Counted from the first letter of the stretch, positions 34,745-47,430 are shown. The stretch: DNA of 64,000 nt from Massospora cicadina (GCA_022478985.1 JAKSZP010005661.1:20548-84547), one strand, 5' to 3'. Translations and numbers: made by a program. The notes: generated from the sequence alone by a model not told the origin.

Positions 34745-35063
34745 TAGTAAGCTATTTTAGAAGGTGAGGAAGCTTTGGGTAAACTTTTGTTTGGCGCCCA
34801 CTCTCACTGGCAGACTACAGTGGAAAAAAATTGGGGTATGAGCATCTTTGACATGGGGCATAAGGAGGTATAGTTGTGGGCTTACTATGTTTATGAGGCC
34901 GGCGGTGTCCATCGCCTCAATGTATTGAGCAAGTTGATGCTCAGCAAAAGTGATGAGAGCAGGCACACAAGCAAACAAATTGATTCGATGGCAGGTTTGG
35001 GGATAGTAGGGTTAAAAATAGAAGATTTTGCTGCATTAATGCAAACAAAACTCACACCAAAAG
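34745..35063 (-). pseudogene. R3 ORF fragment, C-terminal part
   Basis: The minus strand encodes AEHQLAQYIEAMDTAGLIN followed by LYLLMPHVKDAHTP. In R3-2 the same part reads EAMDTEGLINEKELQLYL and HAADAPTPML. F1-1 has KFMEAMLLAQIVSYDF and HPMDAPTPLLSAL at its C-terminus, so R3 and F1 appear to share an ancestral ORF end. The frame is cut at 35063 by element D. It has no known function beyond this similarity. Confidence 0.55.
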
Positions 35064-36604
35064 TGAGCTCCTCAATTCTGTAATTTGAATTTTCATCAAA
35101 ATTATGGGAAAATTTGGGATAGGAATACCCTCCACAAGGGGTTCCATCACCCCATGAAGATGCTGGCGGAGTAGGGTGTTGGAGAGTGTCAGGGAAACGG
35201 CAGATAAAGTTGAGACTGGACTGCCAGTCAGGATGCAGAATCACCCAAAAGGCGAGCCAAAATGCCAGGGGCATTGCCGCTCAAACAAAGTTAAAATGTA
35301 TAAGAAGATAGGTAATATTTGAATGCTGATGTGCTGCAAGCATAAAAATCAACCCATCGTGAAACCAGGCTGTTGTAGCTCCAGACCCAATGGGCCTGGG
35401 TGTAGGGAGTTGCAAGATTAAATTGGGTAATTTGGTGCTCTTCATAGGAGAATTGGGTATGACAACATTGAACAGGGGGCAAATCCTCACTTGGAATGGG
35501 GATAGTTGGGCCAACAAAGTACCAAGATCCTGCTGGCGGATGGCCTTTGCAATTGGGAAGAGTTCCACAAAACTCTTAACACAATAAACCCAAAAGATTG
35601 CAGTAGGAACCAAGGTTACTAATGAAGCTTGGATTGCACAGTCAATATGAGGCCCGTGAGGCCACTTTGGATATGTTGCAAAGGTTTGGTAAAGCATAAT
35701 TTAACTTTAACCAAACAAATTGGAGCGCAGGAAGAATTTAATAATTTTTGAAATAAGAAAATTGAAAGTCAATTTCCCCTTTGTGTTACTACTTATTAAA
35801 TAGATGATTGATTGGAGAATAGCTTAATAAAACGCGGAATCTGGGAGCTTGAGATTCAACCTTACCTGGCAAACTTCAAGCGAGAGGAGGGGGAAATAAA
35901 CTTATTTGAAACCAACTTTGATGGTATTGAAGGTGTACCGAGTTATCATCAATTCATCCACAGATGCCCAAATTGTGGATTTTCTGCAGTTCCAATAACT
36001 AGAGTGACAGTGTATTGCATGATGGGCAATGGGAACCTCCCTTGGCCACCCCAAATAGGGGCGATACCAAGAGGTTTGTAATGGCTTTGGGGCACCTAAC
36101 CCACATGCACCCGATTGCTCTGTTATCCAATTGGCCAAGTAATATATGTTGGACAAAGATTTCGATGCTTTTGGGGAGGGTTTCAAACTGGCAACGATTT
36201 AGTGGCCTAAAACCATTGACAAGTTTTCCAAAGAATTGACACTAGACGCTTTATTTACCAAGAGTATGCGCCTGTCAGGCTTTGTTGCTGAGGGTTTGGG
36301 GCTCTTGGGCCTTGATGGCAAAGGCTTGTTGCCATCTACTTCATCTGAACCTTTTACCCCATGGGGATGCTGACTCTCAATAGCTCAGCAGAGATTCCCT
36401 TGATTCATGGTATCAATTCAGATGAAGTTAATTCTGGGATGGGTGGTGGGTTCCTTAAAAGTAAGCTGTTACCCATTGCTCGTCCACCAAATGGGCGAGG
36501 TCGACCTTGAAGATGAGAGGGCAGCTGGACTTCTCAGATCATTTTATGATGGTAATAGGAACGCCACCTGGTCCAAGTGGAGGGGGCGCTCCCCTGGACT
36601 TACA
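35064..36604 (-). repeat. 3' LTR of element D
   Basis: 1,541 bp. It is related throughout to 40939-42477, sharing for example gaaaccaactttga (35908-35921 and 41775-41788) and cttgggaagagtt-like blocks. It follows the chromodomain and purine run on the minus strand. Short frames on it, such as 35281-35697, are not supported as genes because they recur, broken, in the other LTR. Confidence 0.8.
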
Positions 36605-36629
36605 TAACCCTTCCATTTTCCCTAAGGGG

Positions 36630-39600
36630 AGTGCCACCACCTGGGAATTGAGCAAGGGCCACATTCTTATGGGCCTTGGGCAACTTGATCGCCATTAGCG
36701 TAGCAATTTTTGGGGGAGGACGAAAAGCATCTAGGTGGGTGACGTGGAAAGCCTTGATGAGCTCTGAGCAGTTGGAGCAGTCCCACGCACCAACCCAGCT
36801 ATTATCATAGGCTGGATAGCCTTTCCACGTGACTAAATATTGTATTGAATGGCGTGATTGGTGGGAAGCCAGGATGCCTTCAACTTAAGCTTCTTCCACG
36901 CACTTGATTACAATGGACTCTGGCTCCAATGGAATTGCCCCCTTGAACAGGTACAGCCGAGAGACATTGAATACCAGATATCGCTTCCAGTGGGGTGGCA
37001 ATTTCAAACGTAAGGCGCCATTTCATAATTCTTCTTCAACTAAATGGGGACCTGAGCATTTAATTGCAAGCATGAGTTTGGGCACCTGCATCCGCAAGTG
37101 GTGCATTTCATTCATGAGGTGTGAAACCAGCTTTATTTCATGAGCCAGGAGCTGCTTCCAATCTTCAAACTGTTTGTAATCACTTATGGCGCTAGTTAAA
37201 TGCTTACAAACCAGGGACTGTGTGGCCCAAATGTTCTGGACGTGGTCAGCGGCGGCTGGTAACTCTGTGCGAAGGCATGGGCCAACCAAAAAGAAAGAAT
37301 TGTACCCTAAGGTTGCTTCATATGGGAAAAGCCAGTGGATGCATGCATTTCGTTATTATATGCAAAGTAAGGGAGGGTAAGGTCTTCACCACAGGTATCC
37401 TGAGCGGCTTCAGAGTAGCACCGCAGATACATTCCAAAATCTGATTGAATCATTCAGTTCAGCCATCTGACTGTGGATGGTATGCAGTGGAGCGACAGGG
37501 CGTAATCTTCAAGATCACCAAGAGCTCATTCCAAATATGCACTATAAATTGGGTCCCAGAGTTTTTTTTAATAATTTCCTGCAGGAGCCCAGACATTGAA
37601 AACACATGACGCACAAACAGGCGGGCTTTTTCTTCAGAATTATTGGAGGAAGAGCATGGGATAAATAAGGAGAATTTAGTGAAGCAGTCTACAACCACCA
37701 TAACCACTGTAAATTCCTTGGAACTGAGAAGCTCAACAATAAAGTCAACGGACACCAATGTACATGGCCCCTCGTCCTGCTGCAAGGGGTGTAAGAGACC
37801 ATGCTTACTAAACCGTTATGATTTGGCCCATACACAAGTTACACAGTCCGCTATACATGCTGGGATATCCTTTAATAAGCCTGGTCAATTATAGGTATGC
37901 TTAACTAAACGATGGTTTTTTATTCCCTGGGTGACTAACTGTGAGAGGATTGTGATGTCCCTGAATTACTTTGGCTTGGAGGAGGGGAGAGAAAAAACCC
38001 ACAACCTAAATTGGACTAGCCCATCAGCCAGAGAGTAAAGGGAATGTTTTGAAGTTGGGAGGGACAACTGCTCCATAAAGTCCACCCCTTCTGCACATGA
38101 CATTTGCGCTGCTAAGACCCACAAAATCAAGGTCACGTCTGGAGCTAATCTGCTGCCAAAACTACAGGAGGTATGATGGCCAAGATTTGAGTTGGGGGAA
38201 TGACTGTGAAGAGATTCGCCTCATTTGAGTTATTATAACAAAGTGCGGGGTTAAAGCTTAGAAAATTGGGAAGGACATATAATGCTCCTTTCACAAAATC
38301 ATATTTGAAATAAAACTGCACAAATCTCGGTAGGTAAAGGCCTGTCTGTGTGCCAACTTCTGTGGCTTGCAGAAATAAAAAAGAGCTTGTGGTCCGTTTG
38401 CACAGTCAACTCATGCTGAGCGCCCTGCAAGAGATACCGCCAGTGGGTCAAGGCCCACAACATGGATGTCAGCTTCTTGTCGTAGATGACCCAGAATTGA
38501 TCAGTGGAAGATAATTTCATAAGAATAAGCAACCGGGTGTTACAACCCATTGTGCTCTTGGAGCAAGAAAGCCCCTTACTGTAGTGGAAGATGAATCACA
38601 CACTACAATATATGCTTTGAAGGGATCCGCATGCTTAAGGATGGGGGCGACAAAAACACCTCCTTAATTGAGTTGAATGCTTGCTGGCACTTGGGCGTCC
38701 AGTGAAAAGGGTCGTTCTTACCTGTAAGTGGATGGAGTGGGGCGGCTAACTCAGATAGTATGAGAGAGAATTTTTTTAGGAATATAATAGTACCCAAGAA
38801 GCTTTTCAATTGCTTTGGGTTGTTGGAGTTGGCCATTTGCAGATGGAATCCAGTTTGCTGGACGGAATGGAGTATCCATCTTTTAAGAAGAGATTACCCA
38901 AGAATGTGACTTCTTCCAAATGAAATTGTATTTTGATAGCTTAACAAACAGATTCGCCTTATGCAAGACAGCCATTAACACCTCCAAGTCCTTTTCATGT
39001 TGTTTGGGAGAGAGGGAGAGTGTATCAGGATATCATTGATATATGTGACCGCGCAGGCGAATTGGAGATCACCCAGGACACTATTGATTATCCTTTGGAA
39101 TGTTGCATGCGCACTATAAGCCCAAAAAAGCATCACCTGAAATTGAATATGCTTTGTCTTGTCCAGATATGGTAAGCCATTCCTGACCTCTAATCAACCA
39201 AATTTGATTATTGGCGTTAGTTAGATTGAGTTTTGAAAACACGCACGGCTTGCCAATCACTTGGCCGATTATCTGTTCCAATGGTAGTGGGTAGGGGTCA
39301 TGGACGTGATATTGGTAAGGTGGCCTTAATCCACGAAGGGATGAAGGGAACCATCCGCCTTCATGGCAAAGACAATGGGAGAGGCAACAGGGGATGTCTC
39401 TTTGAACAACCAACCCATATTGAGCACTTCATCTAACCATGCATTGAGGGCAGCCTCCTCCTCCGCTGTATACGTTACAGTGGGCAGTTTATGCTCACCT
39501 CCACCGTTGTACAAAAACGCAAGTCAAATTCCGTATGTAGAGGAAGGTGGTCCGCCTTTTCAGAATCAAAAATGCTTTGATATCCCATCAACGCAGCAGA

Positions 39601-40060
39601 AAATCAGGTGGTAGACCTAGAGGAGAAATGAGGGAAATAACCACTCCACGGCCTTGAGATTCAATAAAGGGTATCCAACTAGGAAAACTTACTTTTACCT
39701 GACCGTTGGAGTATGACAGCATATTAGATTCAAGGTGAATTCTCACATGCTGCTGACGCTAACAACCCACTCCCAAAATTACCAGTAACATTAATTAGTC
39801 ATTGCTGAGAAGCAATCGCAAAAACTAAACTGGTGAACTGAGAAGGGTACTGGGCAACATACTTTATAGGATGGCTGGGAGGCCAACGAGGCGACCATCA
39901 TTGCAGGCCCCAATTACAAGTCTAGATCAAGATGCTGGGCCAACTCCAGACTTATGAAGTTACCCGCTTCTCCAGTGTTAACCAAGGCCTTGAAGAACAC
40001 CTGTGTGCCCCAATACTAATTTTCATTGGTAATAAAAAATAGGCGTAGTTTGTTTACTGG
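36630..40060 (-). pseudogene. pol: Ty3 pol pseudogene of D, with chromodomain
   Basis: The protease region near 39935-39990 reads ALVNTGEAGNFISLELAQHL; the catalytic Asp of DTG is Asn. The RT start is at 39326-39514 and its active box near 39035-39060 reads YINDILIHS, so YxDD has become YIND. The connection segment lies at 38603-38836 and RNase H at 38299-38640. The integrase core is at 37459-37785 (VSVDFIVELLSSKEF, ending TAYHPQSDG). A chromodomain is at 36726-36885 (YLVTWKGYPAYDNSWVGA), the module that steers chromoviruses to heterochromatin. Frames are broken in many places. Confidence 0.85.
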
Positions 40061-40099
40061 CAGATATAGTCATTTCTGCTGACACCAAAGAGATTGAAA

Positions 40100-40838
40100 C
40101 CAAGTCAGGTGGAAGAGTGGGTTCCTTTTTAATGAGCAAAGTTGGGGCGAACAAGAGGTTGTGTCCTGTCCTCTCCAGGATGGACTTCCGTCAACTTACA
40201 GACAGGTGAGCTGGAGAAAACCAACCCAGGTGCAGAAGCGCTGGACCCTGGAACCAATATGGATACTGATTTAACATTGGGATCAGGACCCAAGGTTAAG
40301 TAAGAAAATCCAATCATCAACTTCTAATTTTGAGGGTGGGGAATGTGGCGGAGAGTTGTATTAATGGAAGTCGCTGCCTTGAAAATTTAATCCGCTATTT
40401 CCATAGGGGTGGACCAAACAACGTGATGAGTGGATAATGAATTCAACGCAATTTGTAAAATTGCTTGGAGTACTTCCCTGGGGAGATCCAGCGCCAGGGC
40501 TTGCTCACAGAAGGCTGCAACTAAAGAAAAGATGCTAGGGGCTTCAGCGATTATGGGTAACAATTGGAACAAACGTTTAGAACGAGTTACAGGGGATTTA
40601 AAAGCTGACAACACTACTGCAACAAGTGGAGGGGATCACCTACCTGAACAGAAGAACGCAAAAGACTTCGCACCCAGTGGCAAGATTTGCCTTCAACCGC
40701 ATCTAAAAGGGCAACACACTGCTGAGCATTTGTCAGTGAAGCGTCATTGTTTATTGCAACTGAGTACCACATTTGCACCTCAAAAAGGGCGTTGAGGACC
40801 TGATTTGCAACGCCTTGGGAGGGAACACCCAAATCCAT
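40100..40838 (-). pseudogene. gag: Gag pseudogene of element D
   Basis: A frame starts at 40838 (MDLGVPSQGVANQVLNAL), about 100 bp after the 5' LTR. It contains NNDASLTNAQQCVALLDAVE, then after a shift continues at 40387-40614 (LDLPREVLQAILQIALNSL). This is like the capsid region of chromovirus gag. No intact zinc knuckle is seen. It is assigned from position plus general gag character. Confidence 0.65.
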
Positions 40839-40938
40839 TACTTAAGGGTGAGCCAAGGGGAAAGTAGCGGGCAATGGGGTCGGTATCATGAAGGAATTAC
40901 TCCAAAGCTATCTGGGAGCTGCTCACAAAATTGGTGAT

Positions 40939-42477
40939 TGACCAAAAGAACAACAGAAGGCAGACTACCAACTGCACGTTCATTTGGTAGAGGGTGACTG
41001 CTGCTGTGTACATCTCGACAAGGAGGGAGAAAATGGCTGGAAACAATGGACGGTTGATTATTTCAGGGAAACAACAGATAAAGTTGATATTGCCCTGCCA
41101 GTCAGGACGCAGAAGCACCCAAAAGGCGAGACAGAAAGCCAAAAGCATTGCCGCTCAAACAACGTTAAAGTGTACGAGGAGATAGGTGACAAATGAATGC
41201 TGACTTGCTGCATGCATAAATATCAACACAGAGAGAAACCAGACAGTTGTAGATCCAGATTAATGGGCCTGGGCGTAGAGAGTTGCAAGATTGGATTGGG
41301 TAATTTGGTGCTCTTCATAGGAGAATTGGGTATGACAACATTGACTAGGGGGCGGATCCTCTCCTGGAGTTGGGATAGTTGGGACCACAATTTACTAAGA
41401 TCTGCTGGCGGATGGCCTTTGAAATTGGGAAGAGTTTCACAAAATTTTTAACATGATAACCCAATTGAAAGCGGTAGGATCCAAGGTTACTAACATGACT
41501 GGGATCGCCCAGTCGATATGAGGCCTGTGAGGCCACATTTGAGATGTTATGGGGGTTTAGCAAAGCAAAATTTGAACTTTGATCAAATAAATTGGAGAGA
41601 GGAAAGATTAATAGATCTAAAAATAAGAATATTACCGTCAAACCCCTTTGTGTGTTACAAATGCTCAAATAGACAATTGCTTGGGAAATAGCTTAGCAAA
41701 GTGTGGGATTGGGGACCTCGAAATTTGACCTAACTTGACAAACATTGAGTGAGGGGGGAAATGGACTTATTTGAAACCAACTTTGAAGGTATCAGCGGCA
41801 GGCTGAGTCATCGTCATTTCATCTACAGACGCCAAAAACGTGGCTTTCTGCAGTTGCACGATTAGAGCAATGACATCTCGCCCAACAGGCAGTGGGCACC
41901 TCTCAAGGCCACCCCACATAAGGGAGGTCTAAAGAGGTCAGAGATGGGTTTAGAGTGCCTAAACCACCTGCACCTGGTTGCACTGGCATCTGTTTGGTCA
42001 AGCGAATTATGTCATATGAAGATTCTGATGCTTTCAGGGAAGGTTTAAGACTGGCTGCAACATTTCCCAATTGCCTGATGACATTGGTGAGCTTTGCAAA
42101 AGATATGACACTAGTATGCTTTATTTGCCAAAAGTACGCGCCCATTGGGCTTTGTTGCCAAGGGTTTGGGGCTCTCAGGCCTTGAAGTTAAAGGCTTATT
42201 GCCATCAACTTCATTCGAACCTTTTACCCCATGGGGGATGCCAACTATCCAATAGCTTGGCACAAATTCCTTGATTTGCAGTACCAATTTGGCTCAATTT
42301 AATACTGAGACAGTGGCGGGATCCTTGAGGGTAAGCTATTACCCATCACTCGTCCACCACATGGGTAAGGTTGCTCAGGGAGATGAGAGGTGCAGCTGGC
42401 TTTCTTGGACCCTTTTTTGATGGGAACAGGAACTCCACCTGGTCCAATTTGAGGGTGGGTGCTCCCCCGGACTTACA
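40939..42477 (-). repeat. 5' LTR of element D
   Basis: 1,539 bp, related to 35064-36604. It ends cggacttaca on the plus strand, the inverse of the tgtaagtc LTR start. The inner end (tgaccaaaag) was placed by comparison with element F, where the bases after the LTR are also atc followed by a gtgagc motif. Confidence 0.75.
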
Positions 42478-42978
42478 GAGGGTAGCTGCGGCCTCAATTG
42501 CCATTTTATTTTTATTTTTATAATTAAAATCTTGGTTTTTGCAAAAATGGCAATATTGTGAATTGGGAGGATTAATATAAAACTCCTCCAAAGCAAAATC
42601 TGGCTTAACATTGATTATCCAATTGTAGCATTGATCCAGTCAAAAAGATTGAACAAATTAATCTCAGCCAACACTGGGCTAGTCACTAGAATTGAAGATG
42701 TGGCAGGAGCTGACTGATTGTAGACAGTCGACCATGGCAGCTCAGTCAAAACAGTCTCAGCAACTGAAAAAGGAATCCTTAATCTGGTAATTTGCTAAAT
42801 TTTTGAATTTTGTTTGATTTGATTGGCCACCGCTTTGGAAGCAGAGCCAAAAATTCCCCAAAGTTGAGGGTGGGAGGATTGAGCCCCATTTGGCAAATTG
42901 GACCAAGGCAGAAGCTGGGGTGACACTGGAGGGGGAGCCATGGAAGCAATGGAGGCGGAAACTGTGGGGCACTTGCGC
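42478..42978 (-). pseudogene. R3 ORF fragment, upstream part
   Basis: This is the R3-1 sequence on the far side of element D. Minus-strand frames include a Pro/Ser-rich segment (MAPPPVSPQLLPWSNLPNGA) near 42945 and, in another frame, ALEEFYINPPNSQYCHFCKN near 42595, with a CxxC pair. The element starts at 42978 because it is 5'-truncated; no RRM-like part remains. Coding assignment is weak. Confidence 0.4.
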
Positions 42979-42996
42979 TAAACTACAATAAATCCT

Positions 42997-43733
42997 CAAA
43001 TTGTGCTATTAATGTCATATAAATTTAGAGTAAACTGTATATTCTATTATCGTGGTGGGTCCAAATGAAGAAGAAAACTTAAATTTAGCTTTTATTTTTA
43101 AGTTTTCAAGATAATAAAACATAAGTTAAATTTCCACTATGTAAGCCACAAAAGTAAGCTTAGATGAGCAAGTTTAATAAAGATTTATTAGAGGTTATTC
43201 TAAAATTAACTAGTTTCATATAATATTTAATAGTGGACAATATTAAAATTGGGACTTTAGCTGAATAACGTTAAGGTCAAAGCAGATAAAGTATCTGTTG
43301 TTTTTAATTGTGCACTATAAGTATACTAAATAGGTGCAAAAGTTTTCTAGCTTTAAATATGGTTTTAGATATAAAGAGAATATTGGATGAGGTATAGATG
43401 AACCTGAACTTAGAGACATATAGGGAGGAGTTAGCAGTCTCAACATATCTCAATATAAAATTCAGTTTGTAGATAGATAATAATTTAATGTTGATATAAC
43501 TAAGGTCCATGGCTACTTTTATAAAATTGGAGCAAGTCATGCATCTCTTCAGTACTAAAAAAGGCTCAAACCCTAAGGCCCTTCCTCTTACCCGGATTTC
43601 TTATCTAAAAGAATACCCTAAATAAGAGATTTATAGCTGCTGTTCCTCCCTTTTAACCATGTTCAACCTCTCAACCTAGTCCAACCCAAAATTATTTTAG
43701 TTTCATAATCTGCAGAAATTATATTTTACATGG
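42997..43733. other. AT-rich intergenic DNA
   Basis: No similarity to the transposons nearby and no convincing frame. It looks like host sequence between R3-1 and element F. Frames here are short and AT-driven. Confidence 0.45.
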
Positions 43734-44141
43734 TGCCTTTTGATAAGAATAATTCTTCTCTGCTATTAAGTATGAGTTACCACTCAAAGCAACAGCCTGA
43801 ATACAAATTGGTACAAATACCCACAATATTTGATAGATAAAGAGATGGAGAATGTTATTACTGGTTAGTCATTCCAATAAATGGACAACCAAGATGCTGA
43901 TAGACACCACAAAATTCTTATATATAGAAGAAAAATGGAAATTGAAGGGTTTTTTTCTAAAGAAGAAATCAAAAAATGGAGCGACAAAAGAACCTGTTTG
44001 GAACTACTTCCTTAAAAACTTAATTGGGATTAAAGGGTTAGTGCATTAGAAGCCATTCTTCTCCAATGCAGAAAGAGATCTGAGGATCAAACACACTATC
44101 AAAATAATACTAGAAATCAAATCTGAGATGTGTAGATGTAT

Positions 44142-44575
44142 TTTTTAGCACTAGTGGTGCCAACCCAAATGGGGGAGCCGCCATGCATTTTTTTGCACAT
44201 AAGACAAACTTAGGGATTATCATAATAAAAAATTCCTAATATAGCCCCTAAGTTATAAGCCTAGGAAGACATATCAGATGGTGAGGAAGCTTTGGGGAAA
44301 CTTTTGTCCGGCGTCTGCTTTAGCTGGCGGACTATGCCATATAGCATAGGGGTTGGGGCATCAGCGGCATGTGGCACAAGGAGGTAGAGTTGTAGTTCTT
44401 TTTCATTAATGAGGCCTTCAGTGTCCATAGCCTCAACGTATTGAGCAAGTTGATGCTCCGCAAAAGTGACAAGAGCTAGAACACAAGCGAAAGACTTAAT
44501 GCGCTGGTGGGTTTGGGGTAGATGGGTTTAAACATTAATTTTTTCACTGCATTGATGCAGGCGCGGCTCACATTG
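44142..44575 (-). mobile_element. R3-2, 5'-truncated R3 copy
   Basis: 434 bp in the 3' LTR of element F, flanked by atgtgtagatgtat (44128-44141) and atgtgaaggtgtat (44576-44589), a 14-bp TSD with two differences. Its minus-strand 3' end (caccactagtgctaaaaaa) is the same as in R3-1. It encodes the C-terminal part EAMDTEGLINEKELQLYL and ADAPTPML. The uninterrupted LTR site is near 56060 in the other F LTR. Confidence 0.82.
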
Positions 44576-45389
44576 ATGTGAAGGTGTATCACCACACCTT
44601 TTGTTTAGATTACAATAAAATTTCTTGTGCCCAGTTGCAGCCTGGTAAGCAAACAAGCTTTTCTGCAGGGTGCGCCCTAGGCAGGGATATTATAATGCAA
44701 TTTGGTTTGAATATGAGAGAAACCTGAACTTGTTGGGGGTGAGATTTCCATACCATCGCCTAAATCATAAGGCTGGCAATTGCTATCAAGACCTTTTTTG
44801 CACTAACTTATTTTTTTGCATTTAATTTTACGTTTAACTTTTGGAGGGACATGAACCCAGTTTACATGATATAACGTGAAAGGCGGAAGTAACCTGTCTG
44901 ATGGTAGAGAATGGATTCCACCACTTCCCTACACAACCCTTAAATCCTTTTCACCAATTGCTTAGTGGTAGACAGTATTGGGAGGGGAAAAACCCTTAAT
45001 GGGGTAGGCTGTAACCCACCGCTCATCATTGGCATGAGCTGATTTACCACTATTGTTGAAGGGGGAAGCAACCTTCTTTGCACCAACTTCGTTCTTTGAG
45101 GAATGTAGAAAAAACAATTGACTTGATTCTTATTTTCAATTTGAGAACATAACATAATCCTAAATCCATTTTTAGATTTTCCTTATAACCAGATTGTATC
45201 AACGTTACCTCATGACATCCCATTTGAACACTTTCCTAACCTATCATCCCTTTGCAAAAATGCATTGTATGATAGTCAATGAACTTCATCACAAGAGCAC
45301 TACTGATCCTTGAATGAAGTAATTTGTCTATAAATATTACTTACACAAAAAAATAAAAAACTTCCTTATTTATTTAGTCTTTTTTCTTT

Positions 45390-47275
45390 CATTTAGATCG
45401 CTTAATTAACATATCCAAATTTTAGTTATTAAAAACACCACCAATCGCCTTCACACCAATCTGCCTTATATATATGAGTTTGATTCCTGCTTCCCCAACG
45501 TGGGGTGGTGATGCACCACCACCTAACGTTTTTCAGCTGCTTCCATAGCGTGCTTAAACTGGATCAGTGAGCCCACCCAATGCATCTTGTCACTTTGTCC
45601 CACCTTGGGGATTTAGCACTCCACCTCGCATGCTCCCAGGCGTGCCACGCAGCCCCCTGGTGCTTTCCAGAATCAACATGCAGTTCAGCCTTAGGTCAAA
45701 TTGGGACCCTTTTCCCCTATGATGATGCGGCGATCATCAACTTGGCCCAAGAAGTAATTATGCATACTGGCTTCATCAACTTCAGCCCCTTAAAAAGTTA
45801 TTATTGACCTTGTTTAACTCAAATGAAGCCAATGCCACAATTGTGGTGATGGTTCATTGATAAAAAACTTACCAAATCATACCACGATCACTTTGTTATT
45901 TAATTATATGACCCTCGTTATACAGTTTCCAATCTTCAAATCACTTCTCACCTGATGTGCTTCGCCAAGAGCTCCTGGAATGTCTGAGCGCCTAAATCTC
46001 AGACTCTGTACTTCAGTTTGATGTTCTGAATGAAGTAAGATGTCTCGCTGTACCTTCCCCTTTGTGACAATCCGCCCCTTATAATGGTAACATCCCCTTG
46101 ATATTCCCCACGCTACCATACAATCTGCATTCAATCACCCGTTCTGGGCCCACATGGAGGTCGGACAGACTGTATGCCTTCATGCTTTAATTAGATTAAT
46201 AAAAGCACAAGTGTGCCACCTATGCTATGGTCACACCAGGCCACAAACCCTGTGACCTATTTGCCACCAACGCGGCAAATTTTGCTCTCTGGGGATCTAC
46301 TATCCCCCCTCCTCCCCAAAAAGATAACACATCCGAGAAAACACCAGCCAATCAGGATCCACCTCAGCAGGAGAATCCTGATCAATTATGCGCACACAAT
46401 CAGCATTTTCTCATCTCAGACAATCAGGATGGTGCATGGAAAACTGTTTGAAGCAACGACGCCCAGGCCAATCACCACCCAATTCCACTCATATGGTGAT
46501 GCCCCAATCTGAATTAATCAGAACCCCTTGGCATATCTGGACAAGGTTACCAAATTGGGTGAACTTGTTCCCAATTCAGCTGATCCAATAAACTTCAACA
46601 AATTTTTAGACGTAGACTGATGAAAAAATGTCTCTTCGCCATTATGCACCAAAGCCAAGCGCCGCCCCACACCAAAGTGACCACTAGCTCGTGATAATGG
46701 TGGCGGCTTCACCTGAAGGTTGCCCACTCTTCAAGGCTGTCGCATAGTCAGCCACCTTAGTGGCCAATGGCGATCACCTCCCACCTTCACACCCAAATTC
46801 TCTTCCATTGCTAAGAATGAATTATAGCGCTTCACATCAAAGCAACCATTGAAGTCTACGCCTTCTCTATAGCAGCAAAAGTTAACCTAAAGAGAAAATA
46901 GCGCGCTTTAGTCTTGCCACATCTACCTCCCTCCTTGACATCCAATCTAGGCGAAACATGACCTTGCCAAATTTTTAAATTTGATGTTCATCGCCATGCT
47001 GATCCCTGACAACCCTCCATACAAAAAACTTAAGTCTCATCCCATTAATGCCCCACTTCACTGTTATCTGCCATGGCTCAAATTTTTTGTGATCTCTCAG
47101 CCACCAAGGAGGTTCCTGACCTTCTCTCCCTCCGTCATGATTGAATAGGAAATTTTTCAATTCTGCCTGGTTGGAGGGTTTTGAGTTTGTGTTTTTTGTA
47201 TTTCCTCATCTCCCCTATCCTCATATACATTGTCTCCAGATGCTTACTCTTGAATAAAACAAAAGCCTAACTCAC
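45390..47275 (+). mobile_element. F1-4, ORF1-only LINE-like retroposon
   Basis: The most decayed F1 copy, inside the 5' LTR of element E; the 3' LTR of E has the unbroken site near 51500. It keeps the F1 order from the start codon to the A-rich end (gaataaaacaaaa, 47252-47264). Boundaries are approximate because the site is T-rich and a clean duplication could not be read. Confidence 0.75.
45474..47144 (+). pseudogene. F1 ORF1-like protein pseudogene, copy 4
   Basis: Start ATG at 45474 (MSLIPASPTWGGDAPPP), aligned to the other F1 starts. FINFSPLKSYY follows near 45770. The conserved central motif reads NPLAYLDKVTKLGELVPNSA near 46520-46580 (NPWDLLYEVTKSGEI in copy 1). The C-terminus (LLSAMAQIFCDLSATKEVPD, stop at 47144) matches the common end. 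The RRM-like region is badly broken and no Cys/His knuckle could be read with confidence. Confidence 0.65.
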
Positions 47276-47430
47276 TACATTTTGCTGTTTATTGTGTAGA
47301 TCTTTACCATAGTATATCTATACTAAAGGATTGAGATTTTCTACGCATAATCATACTATATAGAAGAAGATATAGTTGAACTGGCCAACTTTAATCTGTG
47401 CAGTATTGATTAAAGGGACCTCTCACTACA

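Larger units (their letters stand above)
35064..42477 (-). mobile_element. Ty3/Gypsy chromodomain element D
   Basis: A minus-strand element: 5' LTR 40939-42477, gag, protease, RT, RNase H, integrase, chromodomain, purine-rich tract (agggaaaatggaagggtta, ending at 36605), 3' LTR 35064-36604. LTR starts on the minus strand are tgtaagtcc in both copies. LTR lengths, 1,541 and 1,539 bp, agree although the boundaries were set separately. No clear 5-bp TSD was found. It is inserted in retroposon R3-1. Confidence 0.82.
34618..42978 (-). mobile_element. R3-1, 5'-truncated LINE-like retroposon split by element D
   Basis: Retroposon sequence is 34618-35063 plus 42478-42978, about 947 bp in total; Ty3 element D occupies the middle. 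Outer flanks are taaactactataaatcct (34600-34617) and taaactacaataaatcct (42979-42996), an 18-bp TSD with one mismatch. The minus-strand 3' end reads caccactagtgctaaaaaa. That tail and the long TSD mark a LINE-type insertion. A second copy of its 3' end is at 44142-44575. Confidence 0.8.
45104..47430 (+). repeat. 5' LTR of element E, split by F1-4
   Basis: LTR parts are 45104 to about 45390 and about 47275-47430, together about 440 bp, against 424 bp for the 3' LTR. Shared blocks include agagcactactgat (45294-45307; 51431-51444), ctataaatatta and attgtgtagatcttta. It ends ctctcactaca. Confidence 0.85.

Noticed and set aside
35281..35697. Long minus-strand frame that looks like a hydrophobic protein, repeated at 41345-41668
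   Set aside because: I first took this as an independent gene-bearing repeat. Both copies lie at matching places in the two LTRs of element D, just outside the purine run and the gag start, and are broken differently. They are LTR sequence.
43304..43540. Minus-strand frame in AT-rich DNA between R3-1 and element F
   Set aside because: Composition alone explains an open frame of this length; no motif or context supports it.
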